A DNA stretch of 6,308 nucleotides from Candidatus Aminicenantota bacterium (GTDB lineage Bacteria > Acidobacteriota > Aminicenantia > UBA2199). How positions within the stretch are numbered: the stretch's first letter is position 1; each line of letters opens with the position of its first letter. Under the pieces are notes generated by a model that had not been told where the DNA came from, searched no databases, and worked only from the letters and a program-made list of their open reading frames with translations. This document shows, in pieces, positions 6,267 through 6,308 of the stretch. Where the stretch lies: the NCBI GenBank assembly GCA_023136725.1, contig JAGLQR010000107.1, positions 1 through 6,308 on the forward strand, read 5' to 3'. The position numbers were made by a program, and so were the translations under genes.

Positions 6267-6273
6267 AAGGAGG
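6267..6273 (+). promoter_or_regulatory. Strong Shine-Dalgarno fixing a TTG start at the right edge
   Basis: AAGGAGG is followed by ATGT and then TTG at 6278-6280. An ATG overlaps the spacer at 6274-6276, but its frame stops after four codons. The geometry (AAGGAGG, four bases, TTG) is identical to that of the 316-residue secreted protein on the other strand. Confidence 0.65.
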
Positions 6274-6277
6274 ATGT

Positions 6278-6308
6278 TTGATCACTGAAGCTGAAATCAG
6301 GTTCATTT
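6278..6308 (+). CDS. Start of an unidentified protein, cut by the right edge
   Basis: Only ten codons are visible, reading MITEAEIRFI with the TTG start as Met. The strong AAGGAGG four bases upstream makes a real gene start likely, and the gene is divergent from the thiamine-binding protein gene. The beginning loosely resembles the N-terminus of TrmH/SpoU-family RNA methyltransferases (typically a 'TxxEIKxIxSL' helix), but ten residues cannot support an assignment, so none is made. Confidence 0.5.
   Translation, partial: MITEAEIRFI

Overview
The window is an AT-rich stretch of bacterial chromosome from a Gram-negative-type (diderm) organism. This is inferred from a predicted outer-membrane barrel protein, a Tat-exported enzyme, two further proteins with Sec-type signal peptides and clear Shine-Dalgarno sites. 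Two Fe-S proteins, one a polyferredoxin-like membrane protein, hint at an anaerobic or redox-versatile lifestyle. I cannot place the phylum. Strong AAGGAGG-type ribosome sites and frequent TTG starts argue against a typical Bacteroidetes genome. There is no phage, CRISPR array, tRNA, rRNA or recognisable transposase.

Positions 1-4515 hold four minus-strand genes reading leftward, all for exported proteins. In transcription order they are: a 120-residue secreted protein of unknown function (4515-4153); a 316-residue secreted protein of unknown function (4093-3143); a Tat-exported aldo/keto reductase with a C-terminal iron-sulfur domain (3011-1689); and a CBM9-like/DUF5916 outer-membrane protein (1696 to beyond the left edge). 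The last two overlap by 8 bases and the second and third are 131 bases apart, so one operon or two closely nested ones are possible. The leading gene has a promoter-like TTGACA sequence and a perfect 16-bp palindrome between its Shine-Dalgarno and its ATG.

Positions 4516-4890 are intergenic. They hold the divergent promoter candidates and, at about 4601-4720, an island of about 51% G+C set in flanks of about 30%. This island is the least explained DNA in the window. Positions 4891-5868 (plus) encode a NapH-like membrane polyferredoxin with no partner gene next to it. It converges, with only 17 bases between, on a small MTH1187-family thiamine-binding protein (6191-5886, minus). A further plus-strand gene begins at 6278 with a TTG start and runs off the right edge.

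The common theme is envelope and redox proteins. No defence, mobile or biosynthetic system can be shown. The most useful leads are the palindrome, the GC-rich island, the exported reductase coupled to an outer-membrane barrel, and the pair of uncharacterised secreted proteins.
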